DNA of 43,751 bases, from assembly GCA_938006875.1 (NCBI GenBank), contig CALLMJ010000117.1:1-43751 (forward strand), in the 5' to 3' direction. This document shows positions 34,625 to 42,738 of this stretch, one piece after another. The DNA is from an uncultured Bacteroidia bacterium (GTDB lineage Bacteria; Bacteroidota; Bacteroidia; J057; CALLMJ01). The position numbers were made by a program, and so were the translations under genes. Every line of letters begins with the position of its first letter. Position 1 is the stretch's first letter. The notes beneath the pieces were generated by a model that searched no databases, was not told the DNA's origin, and worked only from the letters and a program-made list of their open reading frames with translations.

Positions 34625-34632
34625 TATTTTTG
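34625..34632 (+). promoter_or_regulatory. -7 box of the BNR/T9SS gene
   Basis: TATTTTTG lies 22 nt before the ATG at 34655. The upstream T-rich segment shows no TTG at the expected spacing. Confidence 0.45.
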
Positions 34633-34654
34633 CATATAAATCACTTTATTCAAT

Positions 34655-37639
34655 ATGCGTACAAAAATATTAAGTTTAAATGTCGTATTATCCTTGATAG
34701 GTTTCAGTCTTTATGCTCAGACATGGGTGCAACATCTTACAACACAGGAAAATTTTTACGATTACGAACAAGCATTTCAAAACTATTGGCGGAATAAAAC
34801 CCCTGACCAAGGAAAAGGTTATAAGCCTTATTTAAGATGGTTGGAATTTTGGCGACCAAGAGTAGGAAAAACTGGAACCTTCCCAGATATGAAAATCCTT
34901 TGGAAAGAAGCCATGCTTTCCAAACAACAGTCAATTCCTTTGGTTTCATCAGGAAATTGGAATATTTTAGGTCCACTTAGAGTACCTACTTATGGCGGAG
35001 CTGGTAGGGTCAATTGTCTTGCTTTTCATCCCACCCAACCTAATACCCTCTGGGCTGGTACCCCTTCAGGAGGGCTCTGGAAATCCCTAGATGGAGGTAA
35101 CCACTGGAAACCCTGTACCGACAATTTACCCGTCTTAGGAATAACTGATATAGCTATAGATGCCAACAATCCCAATCTTATGTATATTGCTACGGGCGAT
35201 GGCTTCTTTTTTAGTACATATTCCATAGGTATCCTTAAATCCACTGATGGAGGTAATACTTGGAACACTACAGGTTTATCTTGGCAAGTTCAACAAAAAT
35301 ACGTCATTAGACGAGTAACTATCCAACCCAATAACTCCAATATCATTATTGCGGCATCAAGTGCTGGGATTTATAGAAGTACAGACGGAGGAACTAACTG
35401 GGTACAGGTGGAAGTTGGTAATTTTTATGATTTAAAATGGAAACCTGGTAACGATAATATCATTTACGCAGCAAAATATAATGGAGTGATGCGTTCTAAT
35501 GATGGCGGAATAACATGGTCTGATATCCATACTGGTTTCGCTACAAATGGCGGAAGAGTTCAGATTGCAGTAACTCCTGCGGACGCTGAGTATATTTATG
35601 CAGTAGTAGCCGATCCTAATACTGATGGTTTAAAAGGAATTTATAGAAGTACTGACGGAGGAAATTCATGGAGTTTGAGAGCAAATAGCCCTAATATTTT
35701 AGGTTATGAACCAACAGGAGCAGATTCGGGAGGTCAGGCATTTTACGATTTAGATATAGATGCTTCCCCCACTAATAAAGAAGAAATTGTAGTAGGCGGT
35801 ATCAATATATGGCGTTCAACAAATGGCGGTTCGAATTGGTCTATTATTGCTCATTGGCAAGGCAGCGGTGCCCCCTATGTTCATGCTGATATCCACTGCT
35901 TAAAATATACCTCCGCTAATACCATTTATGCAGGACATGACGGCGGAATCTCAAAAACCACCAACTCAGGAACTTCATGGTTAGATATTAGTGCTAACTT
36001 AGCCATCCATCAAATCTATCGAATTGGAACATCTGCTAATTCTCAAAAGGTTATCATGGGAGCTCAAGATAATGGCTCTACTTTGATAGATAATTCTACC
36101 AATTCCTTAAATTTAGTTTGGGGTGCTGACGGTATGGAATGTATCATTGACCCAGTCTCTTCTTCTGTTATGTTTTTTTCCATTTACTTTGGTTCTATTT
36201 ATAGATTTAATAATATCATAAATGCTATTGCCGGTGAAGGAGTTAATGGTATAGACGAATATGGAGCATGGGTAACTCCTTATCAATTAAACCCTTTAAA
36301 TAATTACGGTTTATTCGCAGGTTATGAAAATGTATGGAAATCTACTGACCGTGGTAATTCTTGGACTAAAATCTCCAATTTTATAATAAATAACCACGAA
36401 AAAATTATCGCTTTATGTGTTGCTCCTTCTGATTCTAATACGATTTATGTTGCTAATTATTACAAAGTGTATAAAACCACAAATGGAGGTGCTTCTTGGG
36501 TAGATATTAGCGCTGGGCTTCCTTTAGATTCATTAAATGCTACTTATATTGCTGTAAATAATACCGACCCTACCAAGGTATACATTACTTTTTCAGGTTA
36601 TAGCGATGGTAAAAAAATTTATTATTCTACTGATGGAGGTTCTTCTTGGACGAATACCTCCACAGGGCTTCCTAATTTACCTGTGAATTGTGTCGTTTAT
36701 GAAAATAATTCTAATGATAGAATTTACGTTGGAACGGATGTTGGAGTATATGTAAAAGATAACACTATGTCTGGTTTTCAGACGTTTTCTAGTGGTTTAC
36801 CTAATGTAATCGTAAATGAGCTAGAAATTCACTATACTTCGGGCAAAATTCGTGCCGCTACTTATGGTAGAGGGCTATGGGAATCAGACCTATATTCAAA
36901 TTGTGTACCCCCACAAGCTCCTATTGTAAATGCTAATATGAGTGTGTTATGTGATTCAGGTTCTACTACCTTAAATGCGTCTGGAAGCGGAAGCAATGCT
37001 TACTATCTCTGGTACGATTTACCATCAGGAGGGAACAGTATCTTTGCCAATGCTTCTTTTACAACCCCTATCCTTTCTTCTGCTAAAACTTATTACGTAG
37101 AAGCGGTAGCTAGTGGTTGTACTTCTAATAGAACCCCCGTAACAGTGTTTGTTTACCTAGCCTCTCAACCTATTATTACAATAAACGACAGCATATTAAC
37201 TTCTTCGCCAGGAGATACTTATCAATGGTATTTGAACGGAAATCCTATTCCAGGTGCTAATAATCAAACTTATACCGCTAATCAATCAGGAAACTATTCA
37301 GTAGTTGCTACTACAAATGGTTGTTCTAAAACATCAGATGCTGTTAATGTTTACCTTGCTTCTAATGAGCTAAATTGGATAGCAAACCTTAGTTTATTCC
37401 CCAATCCTACTTCTGATAAACTGAATATAAAAGGCAAATTGAAAAATAACGAACCTTTGAAGGTTAGTATCCTAAATTCATTAGGACAAAAAGTTATGGA
37501 AGTACTATATACAGTAGAAGGTCTTTGGTTGGATATTAGCTTAGACGTCAGCCATTTGCCAAGTGGTAATTACATTATTAAAATAGAACAACGCAATAAA
37601 AACCATGCATTCAAATGGACTTTAAGTAAGCATGAATAA
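34655..37639 (+). CDS. Secreted BNR/VPS10-like beta-propeller protein with T9SS sorting domain
   Basis: The 994-residue protein has a signal peptide (SLNVVLSLIGFSLYAQ) and many BNR/sortilin-type repeats of the form S-T-DGG-x-(S/T)W (for example YRSTDGGTNWVQV, LKSTDGGNTWNTT, YYSTDGGSSWTN), which build a large beta-propeller. Two Ig-like modules follow: CVPPQAPIVNANMSVLCDSG..., then TYQWYLNGNPIPGANNQTY. The T9SS type-A domain begins SLFPNPTSDKLNIKGKL and ends SGNYIIKIEQRN. Such proteins are often labelled glycosyl hydrolase or sialidase-like, but no catalytic residues are evident here. A surface-adhesion or carbohydrate-binding role is equally possible. Confidence 0.88.
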   Translation: MRTKILSLNVVLSLIGFSLYAQTWVQHLTTQENFYDYEQAFQNYWRNKTPDQGKGYKPYLRWLEFWRPRVGKTGTFPDMKILWKEAMLSKQQSIPLVSSGNWNILGPLRVPTYGGAGRVNCLAFHPTQPNTLWAGTPSGGLWKSLDGGNHWKPCTDNLPVLGITDIAIDANNPNLMYIATGDGFFFSTYSIGILKSTDGGNTWNTTGLSWQVQQKYVIRRVTIQPNNSNIIIAASSAGIYRSTDGGTNWVQVEVGNFYDLKWKPGNDNIIYAAKYNGVMRSNDGGITWSDIHTGFATNGGRVQIAVTPADAEYIYAVVADPNTDGLKGIYRSTDGGNSWSLRANSPNILGYEPTGADSGGQAFYDLDIDASPTNKEEIVVGGINIWRSTNGGSNWSIIAHWQGSGAPYVHADIHCLKYTSANTIYAGHDGGISKTTNSGTSWLDISANLAIHQIYRIGTSANSQKVIMGAQDNGSTLIDNSTNSLNLVWGADGMECIIDPVSSSVMFFSIYFGSIYRFNNIINAIAGEGVNGIDEYGAWVTPYQLNPLNNYGLFAGYENVWKSTDRGNSWTKISNFIINNHEKIIALCVAPSDSNTIYVANYYKVYKTTNGGASWVDISAGLPLDSLNATYIAVNNTDPTKVYITFSGYSDGKKIYYSTDGGSSWTNTSTGLPNLPVNCVVYENNSNDRIYVGTDVGVYVKDNTMSGFQTFSSGLPNVIVNELEIHYTSGKIRAATYGRGLWESDLYSNCVPPQAPIVNANMSVLCDSGSTTLNASGSGSNAYYLWYDLPSGGNSIFANASFTTPILSSAKTYYVEAVASGCTSNRTPVTVFVYLASQPIITINDSILTSSPGDTYQWYLNGNPIPGANNQTYTANQSGNYSVVATTNGCSKTSDAVNVYLASNELNWIANLSLFPNPTSDKLNIKGKLKNNEPLKVSILNSLGQKVMEVLYTVEGLWLDISLDVSHLPSGNYIIKIEQRNKNHAFKWTLSKHE

Positions 37640-37748
37640 CTTTCAAGTTACACGCTTCAAGATTTAAGACTTATTCATAGAAGAACTCCCAACTTTTCTG
37701 ATATAAAAAACTTACAATAAAATTTCAATATTTTTTGCGTGATTTAAA

Positions 37749-38336
37749 TTAAGGGATAATTTTTCTAAACGTTAAGTTTATTCTATCGAAACATAATTTT
37801 GATTGTTTGGGCACAGAATGTTCCCAATGATGTTGTGTACAACCTTTCATAATTAATAAGCTACCATTTTCTAAAGGAATAATAACCTTTAATTTTTTAT
37901 GATATTTATGTCTCATAACAAATTTACGAGTTTCTCCTAATGAAACAGAAGCAATTACAGGATTGATACCCAATTCTTTTTCATCATCTGCATGCCAACC
38001 CATACTATCATGATGATTCCTATACCAATTGATTAATACCGAATTAAATTCTTCATAACTGAATTTTTCAATTAGACTTTTTAACTGTAAAAGTTCTAAG
38101 AACCAACTTTTAGGAATATTTTTAATTCCTGAATAATGATAAATTGCTTGATTATCGCCATACCATGCAGTGAGTCTTGGTGATAAAAAAGCTTTACCAA
38201 AAAGTTTGATAGTTGGTTGTTCCCATTGGACTTTTTCTTTAAAAATTGTAAAATAAAACTGTGCATCTTGGCTACTTAAAAAATTGGGATAATAAAAAAC
38301 ATCGCCATCATACGGCAAAAAATTATTAGTAAACAA
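37749..38336 (-). CDS. alkB: AlkB-type alpha-ketoglutarate-dependent dealkylase
   Basis: This 195-residue Fe(II)/2-oxoglutarate dioxygenase has the iron triad: His and Asp in MGWHADDEKELG, and the distal His in TQHHWEHSVPK. The 2-oxoglutarate-binding arginines lie in SLGETRKFVMRHK and DRINLTFRK. The length and sequence pattern (LINWYRNHHDSMGWHADDE) are closer to ALKBH2/3-like proteins than to E. coli AlkB. It reverses alkylation damage (1-methyladenine, 3-methylcytosine) in DNA or RNA. It starts 5 nt after the rlmE stop and is probably cotranscribed with it. Confidence 0.92.
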   Translation of the reverse strand: MFTNNFLPYDGDVFYYPNFLSSQDAQFYFTIFKEKVQWEQPTIKLFGKAFLSPRLTAWYGDNQAIYHYSGIKNIPKSWFLELLQLKSLIEKFSYEEFNSVLINWYRNHHDSMGWHADDEKELGINPVIASVSLGETRKFVMRHKYHKKLKVIIPLENGSLLIMKGCTQHHWEHSVPKQSKLCFDRINLTFRKIIP

Positions 38337-38341
38337 TTTTC

Positions 38342-38938
38342 TTATGAATAAAAAAACTCTTGTGCAATAAAGAAAATTTCTTTGGATTCTTTTCTTGTAC
38401 TTTTAGGTCTTAATACATTAACTTTTTTAAAGTTTTTTTGAAGTTCATTCTTAAAATTTTGGAATTCATCAGAATCAAACATTTTGCAAACAAAATTACC
38501 TTTAGGTTTAAGTACTTTTTTTGCAACTTCCAAAGCCATTAGACATAACTCATAAGAACGGGCTTGGTCTGTTACACGTATACCGGTAGTTTTAGGAGCC
38601 ATATCAGAAATCACAACCTCAAATAGATTGTCGAATCCATGATTTTTCACTAATTCTATGAAATCTACTTTCATAATATCAGCAATAACAAAGGTAACAT
38701 TAGGAATACTTTGAGTTAGAGGGTTCAAATCAATAGAAAAGATTTTCGCTTGATTACCTAATTTTTTACTGACATATTGAGACCATGAACCCGGGGAAGC
38801 GCCTAAATCTATTACTTGTTTAGCCCCTTTAAAAATGGAGTACTTTTCATCAATTTCTTGAAGCTTATAAACAGAACGTGCAGCAAAATTTTCTTCTTTT
38901 GCTTTTTTGGCGTAATAATCATTAGGTTGGTAAGCCAT
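38342..38938 (-). CDS. rlmE: 23S rRNA (uridine-2'-O-)methyltransferase RlmE/FtsJ
   Basis: The 198-residue protein begins DYYAKKAKEENFAARSVYKL, with SAM motif QVIDLGASPGSWSQYV, DMAPKTTGIRVTDQARS and GNFVCKMFDSDEFQNF. These supply the K-D-K-E catalytic tetrad of the FtsJ/RrmJ family, which methylates U2552 in the ribosomal A loop. Length matches the family. It is first of a minus-strand pair with alkB, with a -7 box 11 nt before its ATG. Confidence 0.95.
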   Translation of the reverse strand: MAYQPNDYYAKKAKEENFAARSVYKLQEIDEKYSIFKGAKQVIDLGASPGSWSQYVSKKLGNQAKIFSIDLNPLTQSIPNVTFVIADIMKVDFIELVKNHGFDNLFEVVISDMAPKTTGIRVTDQARSYELCLMALEVAKKVLKPKGNFVCKMFDSDEFQNFKNELQKNFKKVNVLRPKSTRKESKEIFFIAQEFFYS

Positions 38939-38949
38939 GCTTTTTTTTA

Positions 38950-38957
38950 CAAAATTA
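38950..38957 (-). promoter_or_regulatory. -7 box of rlmE-alkB
   Basis: TAATTTTG on the minus strand lies 11 nt before the ATG at 38938. No clear -33 element. The divergent bactofilin gene has a one-base-short variant on the plus strand (TAATTTG, 38992-38998), 17 nt before its ATG. Confidence 0.5.
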
Positions 38958-39015
38958 TAAAATATTTGTTTTGTGCTTTAAAAAATTGAATTAATTTGCA
39001 CTTTTAAAATTCAGC

Positions 39016-39438
39016 ATGGCATTTTTTTCTAGTCCCAAAAAAGAAGATAAACCTCAAATTCAAGAATCTATTTTAAGCATCATTGCATCAGGAATGCAAA
39101 TTTTAGGGGATTTAATTATTGATGGTGATATAAGAATTGAAGGAATTATTAAAGGAAACGTTTATTGTAAATCCCGTTTAGTGATAGGTCCACAAGGAAA
39201 AATCGTTGGTAAAGTGGATACAGAAAATGCAACTATTTCAGGCATAATTGAAGGTATTTTAATTGTTAGAGATACCCTTCAATTAACAGAAACCGCAAAT
39301 ATTCATGGTGATATTATTACTGACAAAATGACGGTTCAAGCAGGTGCTGTTTTTAGTGGAAGTTGCACTATGGGACAAGAAGCACAAGAACTTATACAAA
39401 AAAATTATCCGAAAGATAATATTCCTAAAGAATTTTAA
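39016..39438 (+). CDS. Bactofilin family protein
   Basis: The 140-residue protein has a flexible Lys/Pro-containing N terminus and then the bactofilin beta-helix with its periodic Gly/hydrophobic pattern: LIIDGDIRIEGIIKGNVYCK, LVIGPQGKIVGKVDTENA, ISGIIEGILIVRDTLQL, ANIHGDIITDKMTVQAGAVF. Bactofilins polymerise without nucleotide into cytoskeletal filaments linked to cell shape, often with cell-wall enzymes. The AtpZ-like gene follows 4 nt later. Confidence 0.93.
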   Translation: MAFFSSPKKEDKPQIQESILSIIASGMQILGDLIIDGDIRIEGIIKGNVYCKSRLVIGPQGKIVGKVDTENATISGIIEGILIVRDTLQLTETANIHGDIITDKMTVQAGAVFSGSCTMGQEAQELIQKNYPKDNIPKEF

Positions 39439-39442
39439 ATGA

Positions 39443-39628
39443 ATGAAAAATTCTTATTTTAAATACTCTGCATTAGGAATGCAAATGGTTGTTACTATCG
39501 GTCTATTTGTTTTTCTGGGTAGATGGTTAGATAAACTTTTAGGATTTGAAAAACCTTGGTTTACTCTATGCTTGGCTTTAGTTGCATCCTTAGGAATGAT
39601 TGTTTTATTGATAAAAAAAGTTAAATGA
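39443..39628 (+). CDS. AtpZ/AtpI-family small membrane protein
   Basis: The 61-residue protein has two membrane helices separated by the family motif GRWLDKLLG (first helix ALGMQMVVTIGLFVFLG; second FTLCLALVASLGMIVLLI). AtpZ/AtpI proteins assist assembly or magnesium supply of the F-type ATP synthase. It lies 4 nt after the bactofilin gene, so the two are cotranscribed. In many Bacteroidota ATP synthase genes follow directly; here a repeat region comes instead. Confidence 0.85.
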   Translation: MKNSYFKYSALGMQMVVTIGLFVFLGRWLDKLLGFEKPWFTLCLALVASLGMIVLLIKKVK

Positions 39629-39754
39629 GATTTTTAAAAAATTTTATTAGAGTTTATGAACAGTTAATTAAAAATTGATTTATCAGTTGATTATTAGCGA
39701 TTAATAAGTTAATTTAAAACATTAAGTATTTGCGGTTGTTAAGTAGTGAGCGGT

Positions 39755-39853
39755 GCGAATGTACCGAAACGACCGATTTTCACCGAAACATGGTCATTTC
39801 GGTACGGCTACGCCTTCTCAATGACCTTCGGTACGGCTACGCCTACTCAATGA
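39755..39853 (-). repeat. Family-2 dispersed repeat, copy B: two 29-bp units plus a 45-nt hairpin
   Basis: This is the reverse-orientation partner of 6281-6411. The hairpin (39761-39805) has 14-nt arms GTACCGAAACGACC and GGTCATTTCGGTAC around a 17-nt loop with an inner TTTC/GAAA stem. Two 29-bp units follow at 39798-39826 and about 39827-39853 (core TTCGGTACGGCTACGCC). It lies between the AtpZ-like gene and the next promoter. The remaining bases of 39629-39904 are featureless. Confidence 0.8.
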
Positions 39854-39904
39854 TACTCATCATATCAAGAGAAATTTTTTCTTTTCATGAACTGAATTAT
39901 GCAC

Positions 39905-39912
39905 TAACTTTG
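39905..39912 (+). promoter_or_regulatory. -7 box of the membrane protein/hemN pair
   Basis: TAACTTTG lies 15 nt before the ATG at 39928 and inside the over-long track ORF that begins in the repeat at 39730. Confidence 0.55.
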
Positions 39913-39927
39913 TATTTATATTTAATT

Positions 39928-40395
39928 ATGTCTTCTCAAATTATAGTAAATGAAAATCCACCGATTGTAAAGTGGAAAGAAAAAATGAGTATTTTGATGG
40001 TTACTTTCATAATGGTGGGAATTTGGTTGATTTCTATCCCTATTGTGGGGTATTTTAATGGTAAAATTCCATTAAATGACTTTGTACAAATATTTTTTTC
40101 TATAAATATTTTTTTGCTGGGTTCATTGCTAACTTATATCGGGATGAGTTCTGCATTTACTACTCTTTATTTTAAAAATCAGAGTTTAATTGTAGAAAGA
40201 CAAATCGGTTTTTTTCGTTTTTATAAAAAGTATGATTTATCCAATAATTCTTTAATAAAAATTGAAAGCGAGGAAGATGAAGATGGCATTACTTGGTATC
40301 ATTTGGTAAAAATTCAAAATGATACCAAAACTTATATTCTCAAAAATTTAGATACAAAATATTACGAAGCTATAAAAAACTTAATTCATTCATGA
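39928..40395 (+). CDS. Two-helix membrane protein of unknown function, coupled to hemN
   Basis: From the ATG at 39928 the protein is 155 residues. Two transmembrane helices (MSILMVTFIMVGIWLISIP and IFFSINIFLLGSLLTYIGM) are followed by a cytoplasmic beta-rich tail (LYFKNQSLIVERQIGFFRFYKKYDL...) reminiscent of bacterial PH-like domains. The track version adds 66 residues translated from the repeat and the promoter and should be discarded. Its stop overlaps the hemN ATG by 4 nt, implying translational coupling. No function can be assigned. Confidence 0.75.
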   Translation: MSSQIIVNENPPIVKWKEKMSILMVTFIMVGIWLISIPIVGYFNGKIPLNDFVQIFFSINIFLLGSLLTYIGMSSAFTTLYFKNQSLIVERQIGFFRFYKKYDLSNNSLIKIESEEDEDGITWYHLVKIQNDTKTYILKNLDTKYYEAIKNLIHS

Positions 40396-41774
40396 ATCAT
40401 TTAGAAGATTTTTATCAACTAGTTCATAAATACAACGTTCAGGGACCCCGATATACTAGTTATCCTACTGTTCCATTTTGGGACGAAAAAAATTTTACTC
40501 AACAACAGTATTTACAAACTTTAATCAGAACCTTTCAAGAAAGCAACTCTAAACAAGGAATAAGTATTTATATTCATTTACCATTTTGTGAATCGTTATG
40601 CACTTTTTGTGGTTGTAATAAAAGGATTACCAAAAATCATGGTGTAGAAGAACCTTATATTGAACTTTTAAAAAAAGAATGGAACTTATATTTAGAGTTA
40701 TTTTCTGAAAAACCCGTAATTAAAGAGATACATTTAGGAGGTGGTACTCCAACTTTTTTTTCATCTAAAAATTTAGAAAATTTCATTTTACATATATTTA
40801 AAACTAGTAAACTTTCTGATGAACCTGAATTGGGTTTTGAAGCGCATCCTAATAATACAACCATAGAACATTTAAAAGTTTTATATGATTTAGGTTTTCG
40901 TAGATTAAGCATGGGAGTTCAAGATTATGACCCGATTGTGCAAGAAGCAATTCATCGAATTCAACCTTTTGAAAATGTAAAAATATTAACGGAGTTAAGC
41001 CGTGAAATAGGCTATACTTCTGTAAGCCATGATTTAGTTTTTGGATTACCCAAACAAAAATTAGAAGGAATAAAAGATACCGTATTAAAAACTATTGAGT
41101 TAAATCCTGATAGATTAGCTTTTTATAGCTATGCCCATGTACCTTGGATTGATGGTATAATAGGACAAAGAGGTTTTTCTGAGGAGGATATACCCTCAGG
41201 ATATGAAAAAAGAATTTTATATGAAACCGGTAGAAAGTTATTTGAAGAAGCGGGATATATAGAAATTGGAATGGATCATTTTGCGAAACCTCATGATTCT
41301 CTTTATCAAGCAGTTATAAATAAAACTTTACATAGAAATTTTATGGGTTATACCATTGGTTTTTCTCAATTGATGATTGGTCTTGGCGTATCCTCTATTG
41401 GTGATACATGGTTGGGTTTTGGTCAAAATTTTAAAACTTTAGAGCAATATGAAGCGAGTCTTCAAAAAAATGAATTACCCATTTTTAGAGGTCATTTGTT
41501 ATCAGAAAAAGATTTAATCATAAGGCAACATATTTTAAATATTATGTGCCGTTGGGAAACTCACTGGGATCAAACTGAAACTTATTTTCCTGAAATTCCA
41601 CAAGTTTTACAAGAACTAAAAGAAGCAGAAAAAGATGGTTTAGTCAAAATTTTTAATAACTATTTAAAAGTTACAGAATTAGGAAAAGCGTTTGTAAGAA
41701 ATATATCTATGGCATTCGACTTACATTTAAAAGAAAAGCAACCACAAACCAAAATATTTTCCATGACTGTCTAA
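40392..41774 (+). CDS. hemN: Oxygen-independent coproporphyrinogen III dehydrogenase
   Basis: This 460-residue radical-SAM enzyme has the cluster motif HLPFCESLCTFCGCNKRI (CxxxCxxCxC, about residues 65-76), YNVQGPRYTSYPTVPFWDE near the N terminus, EIHLGGGTPTFFS (GGGTP SAM-binding motif) and a HemN C-terminal domain with GMDHFAKPHDSLY and GYTIGFSQLMIGLGVSSIG. These features, and the fourth Cys, distinguish HemN from HemW-type paralogues. It converts coproporphyrinogen III to protoporphyrinogen IX without oxygen. It is coupled to the small membrane protein gene upstream. Confidence 0.95.
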   Translation: MNHLEDFYQLVHKYNVQGPRYTSYPTVPFWDEKNFTQQQYLQTLIRTFQESNSKQGISIYIHLPFCESLCTFCGCNKRITKNHGVEEPYIELLKKEWNLYLELFSEKPVIKEIHLGGGTPTFFSSKNLENFILHIFKTSKLSDEPELGFEAHPNNTTIEHLKVLYDLGFRRLSMGVQDYDPIVQEAIHRIQPFENVKILTELSREIGYTSVSHDLVFGLPKQKLEGIKDTVLKTIELNPDRLAFYSYAHVPWIDGIIGQRGFSEEDIPSGYEKRILYETGRKLFEEAGYIEIGMDHFAKPHDSLYQAVINKTLHRNFMGYTIGFSQLMIGLGVSSIGDTWLGFGQNFKTLEQYEASLQKNELPIFRGHLLSEKDLIIRQHILNIMCRWETHWDQTETYFPEIPQVLQELKEAEKDGLVKIFNNYLKVTELGKAFVRNISMAFDLHLKEKQPQTKIFSMTV

Positions 41775-41824
41775 AAAAATTTAAGAAATTTATTAACAAT
41801 TGGTGAAGTTATCAAAAATTGATA

Positions 41825-41832
41825 TAAATTTG
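41825..41832 (+). promoter_or_regulatory. -7 box of DUF3822-rsmD
   Basis: TAAATTTG lies 28 nt before the ATG at 41861, with a TTG at 41800-41802 at a spacing of 22 bp, slightly longer than usual. Confidence 0.5.
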
Positions 41833-41860
41833 AACCGTTCCACAAAATTTAATTTCCTCT

Positions 41861-42736
41861 ATGATTGTATTAGGAAAGTCTTCTCGGTTTAATGCCGATT
41901 TTGTTAGCCCTTTATTTGACCCTAAATATTTTTCTGTATATAGGGTAGTCCTGAACTTAAACGAAAAATCGTTTCTGCTTTCTATTTTTAATACCAATGG
42001 TGAAATTTTACTTATCAAAACATTTTTAAACATTAATCAATATGAAATTGCTGACTTTTTAGGGAAAATTTGTTTTGAAGATGAACTTCTTAAAAATAAA
42101 TTTGCTTCTTGGGAAATTATCCTAAATTCAAAAAAATGGATGTTGGTTCCCTCTGAATTTTTACCTGATGGCTCAGAACAAGCTTATTTAGAACAATTAT
42201 TTAGAATAGGTTCCAATGAAGTTTGTTTAAGAAATATGATTAAACCACTAAGTTTGAATATTATCTATACTATTGATTCAGAACTTCAAAAAAAAGCACA
42301 ATATTATTTCCCAGATGTTGATATAAGACATTCCATTGCTAGCTCTATTTTGCATTACTATAAATCCGCTACCTTTCAACCTACAGGTTATTTTGCTGCT
42401 TTAGAAATTTATGAAAATAGTTTTAATTATGTTGTTTTTAATGCTGGTAATTTATTATATGCTAATCAACTACAATTTGATACCCCTGATGATTTTCTTT
42501 ACAACATCATTTTAATCAATAACGCTCTATCCATCAATGAAAAAAATCTTGAAATTATTATGACAGGTATCAATAACCAATTTAATGAACTCAAATTAAT
42601 TATTCAAGAGCATTATCCCCTTTATAGAGAAATTCCTAATATATATGCACCTCAAATTGCATTAGAACAGCAAGGTTTTAAATTATCCCAATATGCTCCC
42701 TTGATTTTTCATTATCTGGAAAACAATAAAAAATAA
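41861..42736 (+). CDS. DUF3822-like protein
   Basis: The 291-residue, probably cytoplasmic protein (...FSVYRVVLNLNEKSFLLSIF..., LEIYENSFNYVVFNAGNLLYANQLQF) has the pattern of DUF3822, a Bacteroidota-specific family with an ASKHA/actin-like-ATPase-type fold suggested for parts of it. Its function is unknown. The family regularly sits next to rsmD, as here (2 nt apart), which supports the call. The ATG at 41861 is the first start after the -7 box. Confidence 0.75.
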   Translation: MIVLGKSSRFNADFVSPLFDPKYFSVYRVVLNLNEKSFLLSIFNTNGEILLIKTFLNINQYEIADFLGKICFEDELLKNKFASWEIILNSKKWMLVPSEFLPDGSEQAYLEQLFRIGSNEVCLRNMIKPLSLNIIYTIDSELQKKAQYYFPDVDIRHSIASSILHYYKSATFQPTGYFAALEIYENSFNYVVFNAGNLLYANQLQFDTPDDFLYNIILINNALSINEKNLEIIMTGINNQFNELKLIIQEHYPLYREIPNIYAPQIALEQQGFKLSQYAPLIFHYLENNKK

Positions 42737-42738
42737 TT

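Noticed and set aside
34737-35268. Two minus-strand ORFs in the BNR protein gene
   Set aside because: Shadows; the repeat-rich plus-strand frame explains the sequence.
39730-39927. 66-residue N-terminal extension of the membrane protein before hemN
   Set aside because: It translates repeat family 2 and the promoter box; the ATG at 39928 follows the -7 box at a normal distance.
40655-40912. 85-codon minus-strand ORF in hemN
   Set aside because: Shadow of hemN radical-SAM coding sequence.
41812-42033. 73-codon minus-strand ORF
   Set aside because: Antisense to the start of the DUF3822 gene; no upstream signal.
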